A stretch of DNA of 22,871 nt from Candidatus Fermentibacterota bacterium (GCA_030620115.1 JAUXFG010000056.1:1-22871), one strand, 5' to 3'; positions 7,684 to 17,449 are shown, counted from the stretch's first letter. Numbers and translations: made by a program. The notes: a model not told the origin generated them from the sequence alone.

Positions 7684-8868
7684 TCAGAGCAGTCGTGAGG
7701 CTACTGCGGCGGCCGCCCGACGACTGGCGCCCCCAGCCCCCAACACACGAGCAACGATGCCCAATTCCGTCTTCATCGCGGCGACACGGTCGGGAGAATT
7801 CACAAGCTCCTGCACTGCATGAGCCACGTTTGTGGGTGTGAACCGATCCTGAAGATATTCAGGCACGATCATCCGACCGGCAACTACATTTGCCATGGCC
7901 ACATAGGGAATTCTTATCAACTTCTTTGCCAGGAGCGCGCTGAGCGGATTCGTCCTATAGACCACCACCATAGGCGTCCCCAGGAGAGCTGCTTCCAATG
8001 TTGCAGTACCGGATGCAATCACCGCACATGTTGCACTGGCAAGCAATGTGTAGATATCACCTGTGGCATGAAGACCTAATTCTTCGATGATTGCCTTGTC
8101 CACCTCAGGGGCCAAGCCCACCACCGGTGTGAATGCCGGAACCATGTGGGCGGCTTCGGCCAGAGCGGGGAGATGCCGCTTCACTTCCTGCATTCTGGAA
8201 CCAGGGAGAAGTCCCAGAATGGGCTGTTCTCTCGCCAGCCCAAGCTTATCTCTGAGAATCTCGCCGCTTTCGTGCGCCACAACTTCATCCACCAACGGAT
8301 GCCCCACGTACTCCACACTTACTCCCGCAGAACGGTACAAAGCTTCCTCGAATTGAAACAACACAAGCATCTGATCTATGGAAGACTTGATGCGCTTGAT
8401 CCGGCCTGCTCCCCAAGCCCAAATCTGAGGACTAATGTAGTAGGTCACCGGGATGCCGCGTTTGGACGCTTTCCTCGCGAGCCGCAGATTGAAGCCGGGA
8501 TAGTCCACCAGAAGCAGCCGATCTGGTTTCCACTCATCCATGAGTTGCTCCATCCGCTTCATGACCCCGGCAAAGAAGGGAAGATGCTTGATGACCTCCA
8601 CGAATCCGACAACTGACAGCCTGCGAAGATCATATTCGCTCTTGAGCCCCAACTGCCCCAAGGCGTCGCCCCCCAGCCCCTTGAGGTTGATTCCATTCAC
8701 CAGCGGCGTCAATTCGCGTATCAGCCCTGCGGCTCGGAGATCGCCCGATCGTTCTCCGGCGGAAACCAGAAGTCGGATATCACGATTGGGGTTTTGGAAT
8801 GATGGCATGGTGGAATATGGGGGTGGGAGGATAGAGATTCTGTTTCTTTTCTCTCCGAGATCCATCAT
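7684..8868 (-). CDS. lpxB: Lipid-A-disaccharide synthase
   Basis: A GT19 glycosyltransferase that joins UDP-2,3-diacylglucosamine and 2,3-diacylglucosamine-1-phosphate into the lipid A disaccharide at the inner membrane. Landmarks are SAGERSGD near residue 36 (usually GExSGD), LLVDYPGFNLRLA near 118, YYISPQIWAWG near 146, VGHPLVD near 192, LLPGSRMQEV near 220 and SGTATLEAALLGTPMVVVYR near 285. The longest frame gives 394 residues from ATG 8868. The first 20 residues are non-conserved, and homologs begin close to the conserved core, so Met21 (ATG at 8808, 374 residues) may be the true start. Neither ATG has a good ribosome-binding site. The 5' region carries repeats (8794-8887) and follows one of the two larger gaps of the run, so a separate promoter is possible. 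Confidence 0.95.
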   Translation of the reverse strand: MMDLGEKRNRISILPPPYSTMPSFQNPNRDIRLLVSAGERSGDLRAAGLIRELTPLVNGINLKGLGGDALGQLGLKSEYDLRRLSVVGFVEVIKHLPFFAGVMKRMEQLMDEWKPDRLLLVDYPGFNLRLARKASKRGIPVTYYISPQIWAWGAGRIKRIKSSIDQMLVLFQFEEALYRSAGVSVEYVGHPLVDEVVAHESGEILRDKLGLAREQPILGLLPGSRMQEVKRHLPALAEAAHMVPAFTPVVGLAPEVDKAIIEELGLHATGDIYTLLASATCAVIASGTATLEAALLGTPMVVVYRTNPLSALLAKKLIRIPYVAMANVVAGRMIVPEYLQDRFTPTNVAHAVQELVNSPDRVAAMKTELGIVARVLGAGGASRRAAAAVASRLL

Positions 8869-8887
8869 TCCAACAGCCTATCATTCC
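8794..8887. repeat. Inverted/direct repeats of a TTGGAATGATGG unit around the lpxB start
   Basis: The 12-mer TTGGAATGATGG at 8794-8805 has a perfect inverted copy, CCATCATTCCAA, at 8862-8873, with 56 bp between them. A third partial copy, TCATTCCA, lies at 8881-8888, about 17 bp from the second. The repeats straddle both candidate lpxB start codons. In the mRNA they could pair into a stem that covers the Met21 start; as DNA they could be binding sites. A nearby 6-bp hairpin (GGAGTT-GTGG-AACTCC, 8936-8951) has no T-tract and is not a terminator. Confidence 0.45.
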
Positions 8888-8963
8888 ATGAGGAAGATCG
8901 AAGCGTGAGTCGGCATAGAAAACGTTGCGCGGCATGGAGTTGTGGAACTCCCGATGCGTTCGA

Positions 8964-9896
8964 TTACTCCGGGCCCAACCGCTCCAGCCTTCCATGAATG
9001 TCTTCCACGATCTCTTCCGCAAGGCGGAGAGCCCGCACACCATGTTCTCCAGAGATCCGTGGAGGATTGCCCGTACGGATGGCGGCCAGGAAATCATCCT
9101 GCTCTGCCTTGAGCGGCTCGGGTCCCTCCGCTATTTCTTCCGACACATCGAGTCCGGCAGTGGAATGGCGGATCATTCTAATCCTCTTCTCCTTTAAATC
9201 AACTGAGAGGTATCCCCCGCGCTGGAAGACCCTCACGGCTCTTATCGGGGTGAGAGACACTCGGGACGCAGTAAGGGTCGCCACCGCTCCCCCGGGGAAC
9301 TCCAGTCTTGCGTTGGCGATGTCCACCTCCCGAGTCATCACCGATACACCCACCGCACGCACATCTACCGGATACTCACCCACCCAGTTGAGTATGATCT
9401 CAAGATCGTGCACCATAAGATCCTTGACCACATCGATGTCTGATCCGCGGCCTTGAAAGGATGCTAATCGCGTGCACTCCAGGTAAAGGGGCCGGGCCAC
9501 CAACGCATCTGCCCGCTCCACCGCAGGATTGAAGCGTTCTGAGTGGCCAACTGCCAACACAAGATTCCTGTCTCTCGCAATGGTCACCAGCGCCCGGCCA
9601 TCATTCGAATCGGCGGCCAGGGGCTTCTCCACAAGACAATGACACCCGGCTCCCAATGCGTCGGCGGCAATGGCATGATGAGTGCCTGCCGGCGTGGCAA
9701 CTACCACTGCATTCACAGCTCCGAGCAGTTCTTCCATGGTTTCGAAGGCAGTGACATGCCATCTGGATGCCACCTCCCGGGCCCTATCCTGGTCAAGATC
9801 AAAAACCCCCACCAAGGTGGCGGAAGAAAGGGCGGCGATTCTGGCGTGGTGCCGGCCTAGATGCCCGACCCCGATCACGCCGATGAGATTCGACAT
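8964..9896 (-). CDS. Gfo/Idh/MocA-family NAD(P)-dependent sugar oxidoreductase, GnnA-like by position
   Basis: A 310-residue oxidoreductase with an N-terminal Rossmann fold (VIGVGHLGRHH at 7-17), the EKPLA motif at 90-94 carrying the catalytic Lys91, and DLMVHDLEI near 159-167, the histidine-bearing motif of this family. It lies between lpxA and lpxB, 5 nt after the lpxA stop (GAGG 8 nt before the ATG), which argues for a role in lipid A precursor chemistry. The characterised family member in that context is GnnA, which oxidises the 3-hydroxyl of UDP-GlcNAc so that the transaminase GnnB can install an amino group. No gnnB-like aminotransferase is present here, so the substrate stays open. Family assignment is firm; GnnA function is inference. 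Confidence 0.9.
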   Translation of the reverse strand: MSNLIGVIGVGHLGRHHARIAALSSATLVGVFDLDQDRAREVASRWHVTAFETMEELLGAVNAVVVATPAGTHHAIAADALGAGCHCLVEKPLAADSNDGRALVTIARDRNLVLAVGHSERFNPAVERADALVARPLYLECTRLASFQGRGSDIDVVKDLMVHDLEIILNWVGEYPVDVRAVGVSVMTREVDIANARLEFPGGAVATLTASRVSLTPIRAVRVFQRGGYLSVDLKEKRIRMIRHSTAGLDVSEEIAEGPEPLKAEQDDFLAAIRTGNPPRISGEHGVRALRLAEEIVEDIHGRLERLGPE

Positions 9897-9901
9897 GAGG
9901 G

Positions 9902-10693
9902 TTACCTCACGAAACCCCGGTCACTGCTGTCGAAAAACGAGAGGAGCGTTGAGAGCTCAGGGGAAGCGGGAAGCTCCTTCGCGATGACCTCTAATGCCTG
10001 TGTCACGTTCAGACCGGATCTCGATAAAAACTTGTGCGCGCGTTTCAGATCTCGCAAAGAGGATACGGAGAACCCCCGGCGGCGCAAACCTATGCTGTTT
10101 ATGCCCATGAGCTTCAGCGGCTCCCCCGCGGCAGTCATATAGGGAGCCACATCCTTGCTCACACGGCACCCACCACCCACCATGGTATGAATACCGATCT
10201 TGCAGAACTGATGCACGGGAGTGAGCCCCCCGATGATTGCCCAGTCACCAATAGTCACATGTCCACCCAGCTGGACGCCGTTGGCCATGATCACACGGTC
10301 ACCGATCACGCAGTCATGCGCGATGTGGCAGTATGCCATGATCAGCACATCTGAACCAATGGTGGTCTTGCCTGAAGCAGCAGTCCCTCTATGCAGGCTC
10401 GCAAATTCTCTGATTACGGTGGAGTTCCCGATCTCGAGCCAGGTTTCCTCACCCGCATACTTCAGATCTTGCGGATCCCCACCCACCACCGCAGAGAAGT
10501 AGATTCTGCAGTCATTTCCAATACGCGTATTCCTCTGGATCACCGCATGATGCCCCACCCAAGTCCCGTTGCCCACCGTGACATTCGGTCCTATGGCAAC
10601 ATACGGTTCGATGATGACTCCCTCCCCGAGCACTGCGTCGGGACTCACCACCGCTGATTCATGGATCTCAGCAGGTTTTGCCGTGCCTGGCAC
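9902..10693 (-). CDS. lpxA: UDP-N-acetylglucosamine O-acyltransferase
   Basis: A 263-residue left-handed parallel beta-helix enzyme (E. coli LpxA is 262) that transfers a 3-hydroxyacyl chain from ACP to the 3 position of UDP-GlcNAc, the first step of lipid A synthesis. Hexapeptide repeats run to about residue 185. The catalytic region YCHIAHDC (121-128) has His126, matching E. coli His125. PVHQFCKIG and the GINSIGLRRRGFS element of the C-terminal helical domain are present. Gly174 aligns with E. coli Gly173, the acyl-chain ruler; a glycine there is associated with long (C14-type) chains. The start is GTG at 10693, 7 nt after the lpxC-fabZ stop, with GGAGAG 11 nt upstream. If the neighbouring oxidoreductase is GnnA, the acceptor could be the 3-amino sugar instead. 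Confidence 0.96.
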   Translation of the reverse strand: MPGTAKPAEIHESAVVSPDAVLGEGVIIEPYVAIGPNVTVGNGTWVGHHAVIQRNTRIGNDCRIYFSAVVGGDPQDLKYAGEETWLEIGNSTVIREFASLHRGTAASGKTTIGSDVLIMAYCHIAHDCVIGDRVIMANGVQLGGHVTIGDWAIIGGLTPVHQFCKIGIHTMVGGGCRVSKDVAPYMTAAGEPLKLMGINSIGLRRRGFSVSSLRDLKRAHKFLSRSGLNVTQALEVIAKELPASPELSTLLSFFDSSDRGFVR

Positions 10694-10700
10694 TTGAGGG

Positions 10701-12017
10701 CTATCTCTCCGCTACGGTGCACATGAGTTCCGCTTCAGCCACGAGCTGACCATCCACATAACCTTTGGCAGCCATCTTGGATGTGCTGGGTCTGAAACGG
10801 ATCATTTCGACTTCGAATCTGATCTGATCTCCCGGGCGAACCGGCCTGCGAAACCGTGCTCTATCAATCCCAGTGAAGTAAACGAACTTCTCTTGAGGAT
10901 TGTTCATCGCGCTCAGAAGGAGGAGGCCACCGACCTGGGCCATGGCTTCGACGATGAGGACTCCAGGCATCACCGGATGCCCCGGAAAGTGGCCGGAGAA
11001 GTAAGGTTCATTGATCGTCACGTTCTTGATGCCAACGATTCGTTCTCCACCCTCGATCTCCAGAATCCGATCGACCAACAAGAAAGGATATCGATGCGGC
11101 ATGATTCGTTGGATGTCTTCAATGTCAACAGGCGGTTTTGGGAAGACCATATCGCCCTTTGCACCAATGGAACCGTCATTATCTTCCAGCCTCCGCCGAA
11201 GCATACGCACGAGACGAACATTGGCCTCATGACCCGACTTTGCGGCGATGACATGGGCGCGGAGAGGAACCCCTATGAGGAAGAAGTCACCAATAAGATC
11301 CACGATCTTGTGACGGACGAATTCGTTGCTGAACCTCAATTCGCCGTTGTTCAGGATACCCTCGTCACCCACGACAATCGCATTGTCGAGGCTGCCGCCC
11401 TTGATGAGGCCCGCACGCTGAAGCATCTCCACTTCGTGCAAGAACGTAAACGTCCTCGCGGGGGCAATCTCCTTCGCAAATATGGCATCGGTGATCACGA
11501 AGGACGCATATTGTGTTCCGAGCATGGGATGATTGTATTCGAGGAGAAAACTGACTTTGAAGCCATCATAGGGCAAGAGAACGATGTTCACTCCATCTTT
11601 CTCATAGCTCATGGTCTCTTTGATCTCGAGATACTTCTTTTCGTCGCCCTGTCCCACCAATTCCGCTTTCTGGAGTGCCTTCACGAACGGCAATGCACTA
11701 CCGTCAGCCACTGGGGCTTCATTCCCATCTACCTTGACGATCAGATTGTCGATGCCGAGACCGGCGACAGCTGCCAGTACATGCTCAACGGTCATGATGC
11801 GCGCACCATTGGCACCGAGAGTAGTCCCTCTGGCAGTATCGACCACGTGGGCGATGTCCGCATGGATAGTGGGAGAACTCGGCAAGTCGGATCGGACGAA
11901 AACCACACCGGTATTCTCTGGAGCCGGCTCGAAGGTGATTGTGTTAATTTCGCCTGTATGCAATCCAACACCGGTGAATGAAGCCGTCCCACGGATGGTT
12001 TTTTGCCTATCCGGCAT
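10701..12017 (-). CDS. lpxC-fabZ: Bifunctional LpxC-FabZ: UDP-3-O-acyl-GlcNAc deacetylase / 3-hydroxyacyl-ACP dehydratase
   Basis: A fusion of the committed lipid A deacetylase with the fatty-acid dehydratase, known from Bacteroidetes/Chlorobi-type genomes. The start is taken at ATG 12017 because AAGGAG lies 7 nt upstream; an in-frame ATG 18 nt earlier (12035) has no such site. From 12017 the protein has 438 residues. The LpxC part (about 1-290) has zinc ligands His79 (TVEHVLA), His236 and Asp240 ([10 protein letters not shown]), plus His263 (SGHEANVR). The FabZ part (about 297-438) has [13 protein letters not shown], His343 ([12 protein letters not shown]) and Glu357 (EAMAQ), the dehydratase pair. 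The fusion ties lipid A commitment to supply of 3-hydroxyacyl-ACP. A 108-bp gap with repeats precedes it, so it may have its own promoter. Confidence 0.97.
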   Translation of the reverse strand: MPDRQKTIRGTASFTGVGLHTGEINTITFEPAPENTGVVFVRSDLPSSPTIHADIAHVVDTARGTTLGANGARIMTVEHVLAAVAGLGIDNLIVKVDGNEAPVADGSALPFVKALQKAELVGQGDEKKYLEIKETMSYEKDGVNIVLLPYDGFKVSFLLEYNHPMLGTQYASFVITDAIFAKEIAPARTFTFLHEVEMLQRAGLIKGGSLDNAIVVGDEGILNNGELRFSNEFVRHKIVDLIGDFFLIGVPLRAHVIAAKSGHEANVRLVRMLRRRLEDNDGSIGAKGDMVFPKPPVDIEDIQRIMPHRYPFLLVDRILEIEGGERIVGIKNVTINEPYFSGHFPGHPVMPGVLIVEAMAQVGGLLLLSAMNNPQEKFVYFTGIDRARFRRPVRPGDQIRFEVEMIRFRPSTSKMAAKGYVDGQLVAEAELMCTVAER

Positions 12018-12024
12018 AGGCGAA

Positions 12025-12030
12025 CTCCTT
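12025..12030 (-). promoter_or_regulatory. Ribosome-binding site that fixes the lpxC-fabZ start
   Basis: AAGGAG on the minus strand lies 7 nt before ATG 12017 and inside the reading frame that would begin at ATG 12035. It favours the shorter protein, which also puts the first zinc ligand at position 79, as in E. coli LpxC. Confidence 0.7.
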
Positions 12031-12042
12031 GTCATACAACGA

Positions 12043-12130
12043 TTCCACGTCGCGAAGAACCCGTTCCACGTATGGCTATTCCGGTCTACCTACTTTTCTG
12101 GCCGACCAGAGTCAAGCTTGACGTGTCAAG
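12043..12130 (-). promoter_or_regulatory. Candidate lpxC control region with paired repeats
   Basis: This is the larger part of the 108-bp gap between ompH and lpxC-fabZ. It contains two identical TTCCACGT octamers (12043-12050 and 12064-12071; ACGTGGAA on the coding strand) exactly 21 bp apart, i.e. two helical turns on the same face. It also contains a perfect 12-bp palindrome GTCAAGCTTGAC (12111-12122) that shares its CTTGAC half with a second interrupted palindrome (CTTGAC-GT-GTCAAG, 12117-12130) spanning the ompH stop. On the minus strand these give TTGACA and TTGACT, which resemble -35 boxes, but no good -10 box at standard spacing is visible. Confidence 0.4.
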
Positions 12131-12689
12131 GATTTGCAGTCTCGGATGCATCCTTGCCGGGAAATTCTACCATGGAATTGAGTTCATCAAGAACTTGCGG
12201 GGTGAGATCAAGACCTTCGCGGGCAAATACAATCCCTCCAGGTGCCACATCGAAGATGACATCATACTTCTCTTCTTCGCCCATTCGATTGAGTATCGTG
12301 TTGATCTGCTCGATGATTGGCCTGGTGAGCTCAGCGTTCAGTTTCACGATCCGGCCATCCTCGCCAAATGCGTCGAAGTAGAATTGCTGGAACTCCCGCT
12401 CTTTGTTCTCGATTTCAGTAATGCGTTGTTTTTTTGTTTCCTCGCTGAGAAGAAGGCTCTGTCGTTCTAGATTCGCACGGAGATCATCTATTTCGCGCTT
12501 CTTTTTCTCTGCTTCGTCGGCCAGTCGTATCTTCTCATCCTCGAACCTCTTCTGTGCGTCCTCCGTGCCTTTGTACTTCACGAAGATTTCTTGCGAGTTG
12601 ATGAACCCGACCTTGAGCTCCGCCGAGACATCTGCCGAGAGAAAACATAGCGCCAGGATGGCACAGATCACGTACATGTTTCGATTCAC
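12126..12689 (-). CDS. ompH: OmpH/Skp-family periplasmic chaperone
   Basis: A 187-residue exported protein with a signal peptide (about 1-23, ending VSA-E), a short beta segment (LKVGFINSQEIF, about 25-36), a long charged coiled-coil stretch (about 42-115) and a C-terminal beta segment (YDVIFDVAPGGIVFA). This is the OmpH/Skp tentacle layout: a periplasmic chaperone that keeps outer-membrane proteins soluble on the way to BamA. The start is GTG at 12689, with CGGAGG 7 nt upstream; Met5 (ATG 12677) is an alternative. The bamA-ompH order is conserved in many didermic bacteria, usually followed by lpxD, which is missing here. Confidence 0.93.
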   Translation of the reverse strand: MNRNMYVICAILALCFLSADVSAELKVGFINSQEIFVKYKGTEDAQKRFEDEKIRLADEAEKKKREIDDLRANLERQSLLLSEETKKQRITEIENKEREFQQFYFDAFGEDGRIVKLNAELTRPIIEQINTILNRMGEEEKYDVIFDVAPGGIVFAREGLDLTPQVLDELNSMVEFPGKDASETANP

Positions 12690-12715
12690 TGTCTAACCTC
12701 CGTAAGGGATAATCA

Positions 12716-14959
12716 CTACATGAACGCCCCAAACTGAAAATGCGGTTTCCAGCCTGGATCTTCTTTGTCAAAGCCGTAGCCATAATCCAAACCAATGATA
12801 CCCATAATGCCCGTGTTGATGCGGATCCCTATGCCTGCACCCCGCTTCATGCTCTCGAAGTTGAGATCACCAAGACTTCTCCATGAATTCCCCGCATCAA
12901 AGAAGCCAAGGAGATCGATCTGTTCGGGAACCAGAGGCGCCCTGAGTTCCGCGTTGACTACTGCCATGGCCCTCCCGCCCACCGTGTATCCGGAGCGTTC
13001 CTCGGGACCAATCGAATAATCCTCATATCCTCTGATGGCGCCATCACCGCTGGTTCCCCCAAGACGGAATCGCTCATACACGGGAACATCGTCCCTATCA
13101 GGATGGCCGGACACCGATCCCGCTTTCAGACGAACATTGAGCACAAGGTGCTTGAAAAGTGGGCTGAACCAGCTTGTTTGAACCTCGTATTTATTGTACG
13201 ACACATCGCCCCCGAGGATTCGTCCCGCTACCTCCAAGTTCATGGAACTGCGTGAGCCGTTCCTCGGATCAAGGAAGTTGTCCCGACTATCACGGACCAG
13301 CCGATAGATGGTGCGGCTGGTGGTTCTCCAGCCATCCGGCAACTCCGGCCCATCGTAGTCGCTGTCAGGGGTAACCTTCACGTCATGCAAGCTGTAGGCA
13401 AAATAGGTGCTCACATAGTCCAACCAAGGCAGGGGCCTTCCAAGGTGTATGCCGCCTCCTCTCCTCTTCTCTTCATAGTCGGCATAGTAGATCTTGCGAG
13501 ACGTATTGTAGACGTCAAAGCCTGCTCTCGTTGGCGTGTCCAGAAGCCACGGTTCCGTGAACCCGAATTCGATATTCTTGCTATAGCGACCAAACTCCCA
13601 ACGCAAGTTCGCCTGCCAGGCATTCCCCATGACATTAGGGTGGGAAAGCTGAATGAAGCCCATGAGCTTGCTTTGACTCGAGTAGGTCACCCCGAAATTG
13701 AACTGCCCGGATGACTTCTCCTTGACTTCGACATGGAAGTCAACCTCTCCCTCAGTGGTCGGATTCTTGAAATCGACACTCACATCCTCAAAAAAACCCA
13801 GGTTATAGATTTCCCTGTGACTCCGGACCAAGGCGCTTCGTCTGAATCTCTCGCCGGGGAAGATAACCAACTCCCTCCGGATAACCTTCTCTTTGGTTCT
13901 CGTATTCCCCGAGATATTGATGAGTCGAACCACCGCAGGAGGCCCCTGTCGAACCCTTAGTATATAACTTATAAGGCTATCGTTCCTCTGCTCCTCAGGT
14001 ATGATACGGGCCCAGAGATGGCCATCTTCCTGGAATAGCTCATAAATGCTCCGAATACCGTCCTCAAACTTCTCATAATCAAATGGTTCGCCTGGCGCTA
14101 CTCGGACACGCGACGTAAGAAAATCGGTAGAAAGAGAGAGGGTATCCTCAACATCAACAGTGATCTCTCCGAGATAGTAGCGCTGCCCCTCATCCACCTC
14201 CACCACCACCGCCACGCTCCTGCCATCGGGCAAATATTCAAGGTGATGATCGGTAATCACCGCATCCACATATCCCTGCTTCCTGTAGAACTTCTCGATC
14301 CTGTCGAGGCTCTCATCCATTTTCTCTCTCTCGTATTTCCCGCTTCTCAAGAACCCCTTGGGCTTGAGCTTCATCTTCCCTGCAATGGTGGACGGCTCGA
14401 AGTGCTTCGCCCCCAGAATTCGGATTTCTCTAACCACGACCTTCGGCCCCTCGTCGATCTGGTACTTCACCTGCAATCGGCCATCCGATTCCTCCACCAC
14501 CGGATCAACGGCGGCCTTGAGATAGCCTTGTTCCCGGTAGGCATCACGAATCACTGATCGATAACCTTCGAGCCGTGCGCGACTGACTCGTTGCCCCTTC
14601 ACCAGTGGGACCTTCTCTTCGAGATCCTCGGTGCTGAGGTGTTTGTTCCCGAGAAACTCCACGGAAGCCAGGGGTGGCCTCTCCTTGACGGCAAGGGTCA
14701 GGATTCGACCAGCGGGTTCCAAACGTTCGTAGATCTGCACATCATCAATAAGACCTGCACGATACAAACGCCGAGTGGCGTCGGCGAGGTCCACCCCGGA
14801 ATGGACCATCCCGATTCTCAGCCCGGACGTCCTGAGCACAAAAAGAGAGTCCAGGGTCGACGTACCCTCAACTCTGATCTCCACCGTCTTCGGGGTCTGG
14901 GCGACAGCCCCAACGGCGAGACACCAGAAAACGGCCAGAGGGAAAAAGGACCGAATCAA
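12716..14959 (-). CDS. bamA: Outer-membrane protein assembly factor BamA
   Basis: A 747-residue Omp85 protein that folds beta-barrel proteins into the outer membrane. It has a signal peptide (about 1-20, AVGAVA-Q), then about five POTRA repeats (about 25-420; repeated features such as YREQGYL and [14 protein letters not shown]), then a 16-strand barrel (about 430-747) starting at [12 protein letters not shown]. The barrel includes the conserved loop-6 signature in the form IRGYED near 655 and a C-terminal aromatic strand ending HFQFGAFM; the extra methionine after the terminal phenylalanine is slightly unusual. The likely start is TTG at 14959, overlapping the clpC stop as TTGA. Without it no signal peptide would be complete. 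No strong ribosome-binding site is visible, so translation probably depends on coupling to clpC. Confidence 0.95.
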   Translation of the reverse strand: MIRSFFPLAVFWCLAVGAVAQTPKTVEIRVEGTSTLDSLFVLRTSGLRIGMVHSGVDLADATRRLYRAGLIDDVQIYERLEPAGRILTLAVKERPPLASVEFLGNKHLSTEDLEEKVPLVKGQRVSRARLEGYRSVIRDAYREQGYLKAAVDPVVEESDGRLQVKYQIDEGPKVVVREIRILGAKHFEPSTIAGKMKLKPKGFLRSGKYEREKMDESLDRIEKFYRKQGYVDAVITDHHLEYLPDGRSVAVVVEVDEGQRYYLGEITVDVEDTLSLSTDFLTSRVRVAPGEPFDYEKFEDGIRSIYELFQEDGHLWARIIPEEQRNDSLISYILRVRQGPPAVVRLINISGNTRTKEKVIRRELVIFPGERFRRSALVRSHREIYNLGFFEDVSVDFKNPTTEGEVDFHVEVKEKSSGQFNFGVTYSSQSKLMGFIQLSHPNVMGNAWQANLRWEFGRYSKNIEFGFTEPWLLDTPTRAGFDVYNTSRKIYYADYEEKRRGGGIHLGRPLPWLDYVSTYFAYSLHDVKVTPDSDYDGPELPDGWRTTSRTIYRLVRDSRDNFLDPRNGSRSSMNLEVAGRILGGDVSYNKYEVQTSWFSPLFKHLVLNVRLKAGSVSGHPDRDDVPVYERFRLGGTSGDGAIRGYEDYSIGPEERSGYTVGGRAMAVVNAELRAPLVPEQIDLLGFFDAGNSWRSLGDLNFESMKRGAGIGIRINTGIMGIIGLDYGYGFDKEDPGWKPHFQFGAFM

Positions 14960-17430
14960 CTCGTCTGCACCGACATCATCTCCGCGCTGGCACGGAATAC
15001 CTTGAACCCATCCTGATCAACGTCAACCATCACAACCGCCCCCTCATGGATCATTCCATCCAGGAGACCCTCGGCCAGCCTGTCTTCTATTTCCTTCTGA
15101 ATGACTCGCTTCAGCGGACGGGCGCCAAGCTTTCGATCGAACCCCTTGGTTGCCAGCCGTTCCCTGGCAGCGTCGGTGGCTCGAACGGTGATCGCCTTGT
15201 CTTCTAGCCTTCCCTGAAGCTCCTTGAGCTGAATATCGACGATCTTTGCCATGTCATCCATATCAAGAGACCGAAAGACAATCACTTCATCAAGCCTATT
15301 CATGAACTCCGGGTTAAAGAGACGTTTCACACTGCTCATGACCTTCGCCTTCATCCTTCTGTAGCTGTTTTGCCCGTCGGCACTCCCGAATCCAAGATTC
15401 TCGACCCTGTCGATCTCCCTGGCACCGATATTCGAAGTCATAACGATAACCGTGTTCTTGAAATCTACGATGCGCCCAAAACTATCGGTAAGCCGCCCAT
15501 CATCGAGGACTTGGAGCAGCAGATTGAATACGTCGGGATGGGCCTTTTCTATCTCGTCGAGCAACACCACCGAATATGGCTTCCTTCGTACCTTCTCCGT
15601 CAGCTGCCCACCCTCTTCATACCCTACGTATCCCGGAGGGGCGCCGATCAATCGTGAGACTGCAAACTTCTCCATGTACTCAGACATATCGACTCTGGTA
15701 AGCGCATCCTCATCGTCGAAAAGGAACTGCGCCAAAACCCTGGCCAGTTCGGTCTTCCCCACGCCAGTAGGTCCCAGGAAGAGAAACGATCCGATGGGCC
15801 TCCGGGGATCCTTCACCCCAGCTCTTCCGCGCCTCACTGCATTTGAAACCGCACGCACCGCCTCGTTCTGGCCAACGATCCTCTCGTGCAGACGTTCCTC
15901 CATGGCCAGCAGACGTTCTGATTCTTCCAGCTCCATCCGGGCTACCGGGATACCCGTCCACCGCGATACGATGTATGCCACGGCTTCGCGATCAACCTTC
16001 ACCTTCTGGCTTCCAACCGCCTTCGTCCACGCCTGCTCCAGCATGCTGAGATGATCACGAAGCTTTTTCTCGCGATCTCGCAAGCCGGCAGCCCGCTCGA
16101 ACTGTTGCTCGCGGATGGCACGTTCTTTCTCCAAAGTCACGGCCTCGATCTCAGCCTCCAGCGCCGCAATCTCGGGATTCACCTTCTGACCTCGCAACCG
16201 AGCCCTTGCACCGGCCTCATCGATGACGTCAATCGCTTTGTCGGGGAGGAATCTATCAGAAATGTAGCGATCAGCCAGTTCCGCCGCCGCCTCCAGAGCC
16301 TCATCGGTGATCACCGCCCTGTGGTGATCCTCGTATTTTGATCGCAGGCCACGAAGTATCTGAAGTGTCTGTTCCTTGGTGGGAGCCTCCACCAGTATCT
16401 TTTGGAAGCGCCTTTCCAAGGCGCCGTCCTTTTCGATATATTTCCGGTGCTCGTTCAGCGTGGTGGCGCCGATACATTGCAACTCCCCACGAGAAAGCGC
16501 CGGCTTCAGCATGTTGGAGGCATCGATGGCGCCCTCCGCACCACCGGCTCCGACAATGGTGTGCAACTCATCGACAAAAAGAACGATGTTGCCGTCTTGG
16601 CGTATCTCGCTCATCAAGGCTTTCAGCCGTTCTTCGAACTGACCACGATATTTCGTTCCCGCGACAACTGCCGCGAGGTCCAAGGCGAGAACACGTTTCT
16701 TGCGAAGCAGATCGGGAACTCGCCTCGAGACGATACTCTGTGCCAACCCCTCCACAATGGCCGTCTTGCCGACGCCAGGTTCTCCCACCAGAACCGGATT
16801 GTTCTTCTTGCGCCTGCAGAGAATCTCTGCCACCCTATTGATTTCCTTCTTTCTGCCCACGATGGGGTCAAGTTTGCCACCTCTCGCAAGACCTGTCAGA
16901 TCTCTGCAGAAATGATCCAAGGCAGGCGTTCGGCTTTTCTTGGCTGAACCATGAGAACCCGATGATGCAGCCTTTGGAACTGTCGCCGCCGACGCAAGCA
17001 ACCGGAGCGCCATGTGTTTCACGCGTGGATATGTGGCGCCCATGCCGATGAGCGCATGGGCAGCCACGCCCTCACCTTCCCGAATGAGCCCGAGGAGCAA
17101 ATGCTCGGTCCCCACGTAGTTATGCTCCATGGCGCTCGCCTCCTCCGTAGCGAGTTCCAGCACGCGGCGTGCACGGGATGTGAGCGGCACATCGCCGGCC
17201 GTCACTGTGCTGGATGCCCGGCGCACCAGTCGATCGACGTTATGGCGTAGATCGTCCAAATTGACGTTCAACTCCGCCAAAATGGCAGTCGCCACCCCAC
17301 CGCCCTCCCGAATGAGCCCAAGAAGCAAGTGTTCGGTTCCAATGAAATCATGGTTCAGGCGAACTGCTTCTTCCCGCGCGAGCAGAAGCACCTTTCGAAC
17401 ACGATCGGTAAAATGGTCGAATCTCATCAT
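14956..17430 (-). CDS. clpC: ClpC-type AAA+ unfoldase
   Basis: An 824-residue HSP100 ATPase that unfolds substrates, normally for the ClpP protease. It has two N-terminal Clp repeats (about 5-145), AAA domain 1 with Walker A GEPGVGKT (216-223) and Walker B LFVDE, a short coiled-coil middle domain with a UVR-like [14 protein letters not shown] (444-457), and AAA domain 2 with Walker A GPTGVGKT (553-560) and Walker B LLDE. An LGF tripeptide (679-681) sits at the ClpP-docking loop position, so it should partner with ClpP encoded elsewhere. In the McsAB system the N-domain reads phosphoarginine marks; the gene follows mcsB by 19 nt, which supports that role. The start is one of two adjacent ATGs (17430 or 17427). 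Confidence 0.96.
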   Translation of the reverse strand: MMRFDHFTDRVRKVLLLAREEAVRLNHDFIGTEHLLLGLIREGGGVATAILAELNVNLDDLRHNVDRLVRRASSTVTAGDVPLTSRARRVLELATEEASAMEHNYVGTEHLLLGLIREGEGVAAHALIGMGATYPRVKHMALRLLASAATVPKAASSGSHGSAKKSRTPALDHFCRDLTGLARGGKLDPIVGRKKEINRVAEILCRRKKNNPVLVGEPGVGKTAIVEGLAQSIVSRRVPDLLRKKRVLALDLAAVVAGTKYRGQFEERLKALMSEIRQDGNIVLFVDELHTIVGAGGAEGAIDASNMLKPALSRGELQCIGATTLNEHRKYIEKDGALERRFQKILVEAPTKEQTLQILRGLRSKYEDHHRAVITDEALEAAAELADRYISDRFLPDKAIDVIDEAGARARLRGQKVNPEIAALEAEIEAVTLEKERAIREQQFERAAGLRDREKKLRDHLSMLEQAWTKAVGSQKVKVDREAVAYIVSRWTGIPVARMELEESERLLAMEERLHERIVGQNEAVRAVSNAVRRGRAGVKDPRRPIGSFLFLGPTGVGKTELARVLAQFLFDDEDALTRVDMSEYMEKFAVSRLIGAPPGYVGYEEGGQLTEKVRRKPYSVVLLDEIEKAHPDVFNLLLQVLDDGRLTDSFGRIVDFKNTVIVMTSNIGAREIDRVENLGFGSADGQNSYRRMKAKVMSSVKRLFNPEFMNRLDEVIVFRSLDMDDMAKIVDIQLKELQGRLEDKAITVRATDAARERLATKGFDRKLGARPLKRVIQKEIEDRLAEGLLDGMIHEGAVVMVDVDQDGFKVFRASAEMMSVQTS

Positions 17431-17449
17431 CCTAATGGCCCCGTATTAT

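Noticed and set aside
8936-8951. Terminator between the oxidoreductase and lpxB
   Set aside because: The 6-bp stem has no following T-tract on the minus strand.
10893-11981. A 362-codon plus-strand open frame opposite lpxC-fabZ
   Set aside because: It lies wholly antisense to a gene with intact zinc and dehydratase motifs, has no recognisable domain and is His/Asp/Glu-rich as expected from the complement of this coding sequence.
11611-12381. A 256-codon plus-strand open frame across the lpxC/ompH junction
   Set aside because: Antisense to two well-supported genes; Ser/Pro-rich, low-complexity translation without family features.
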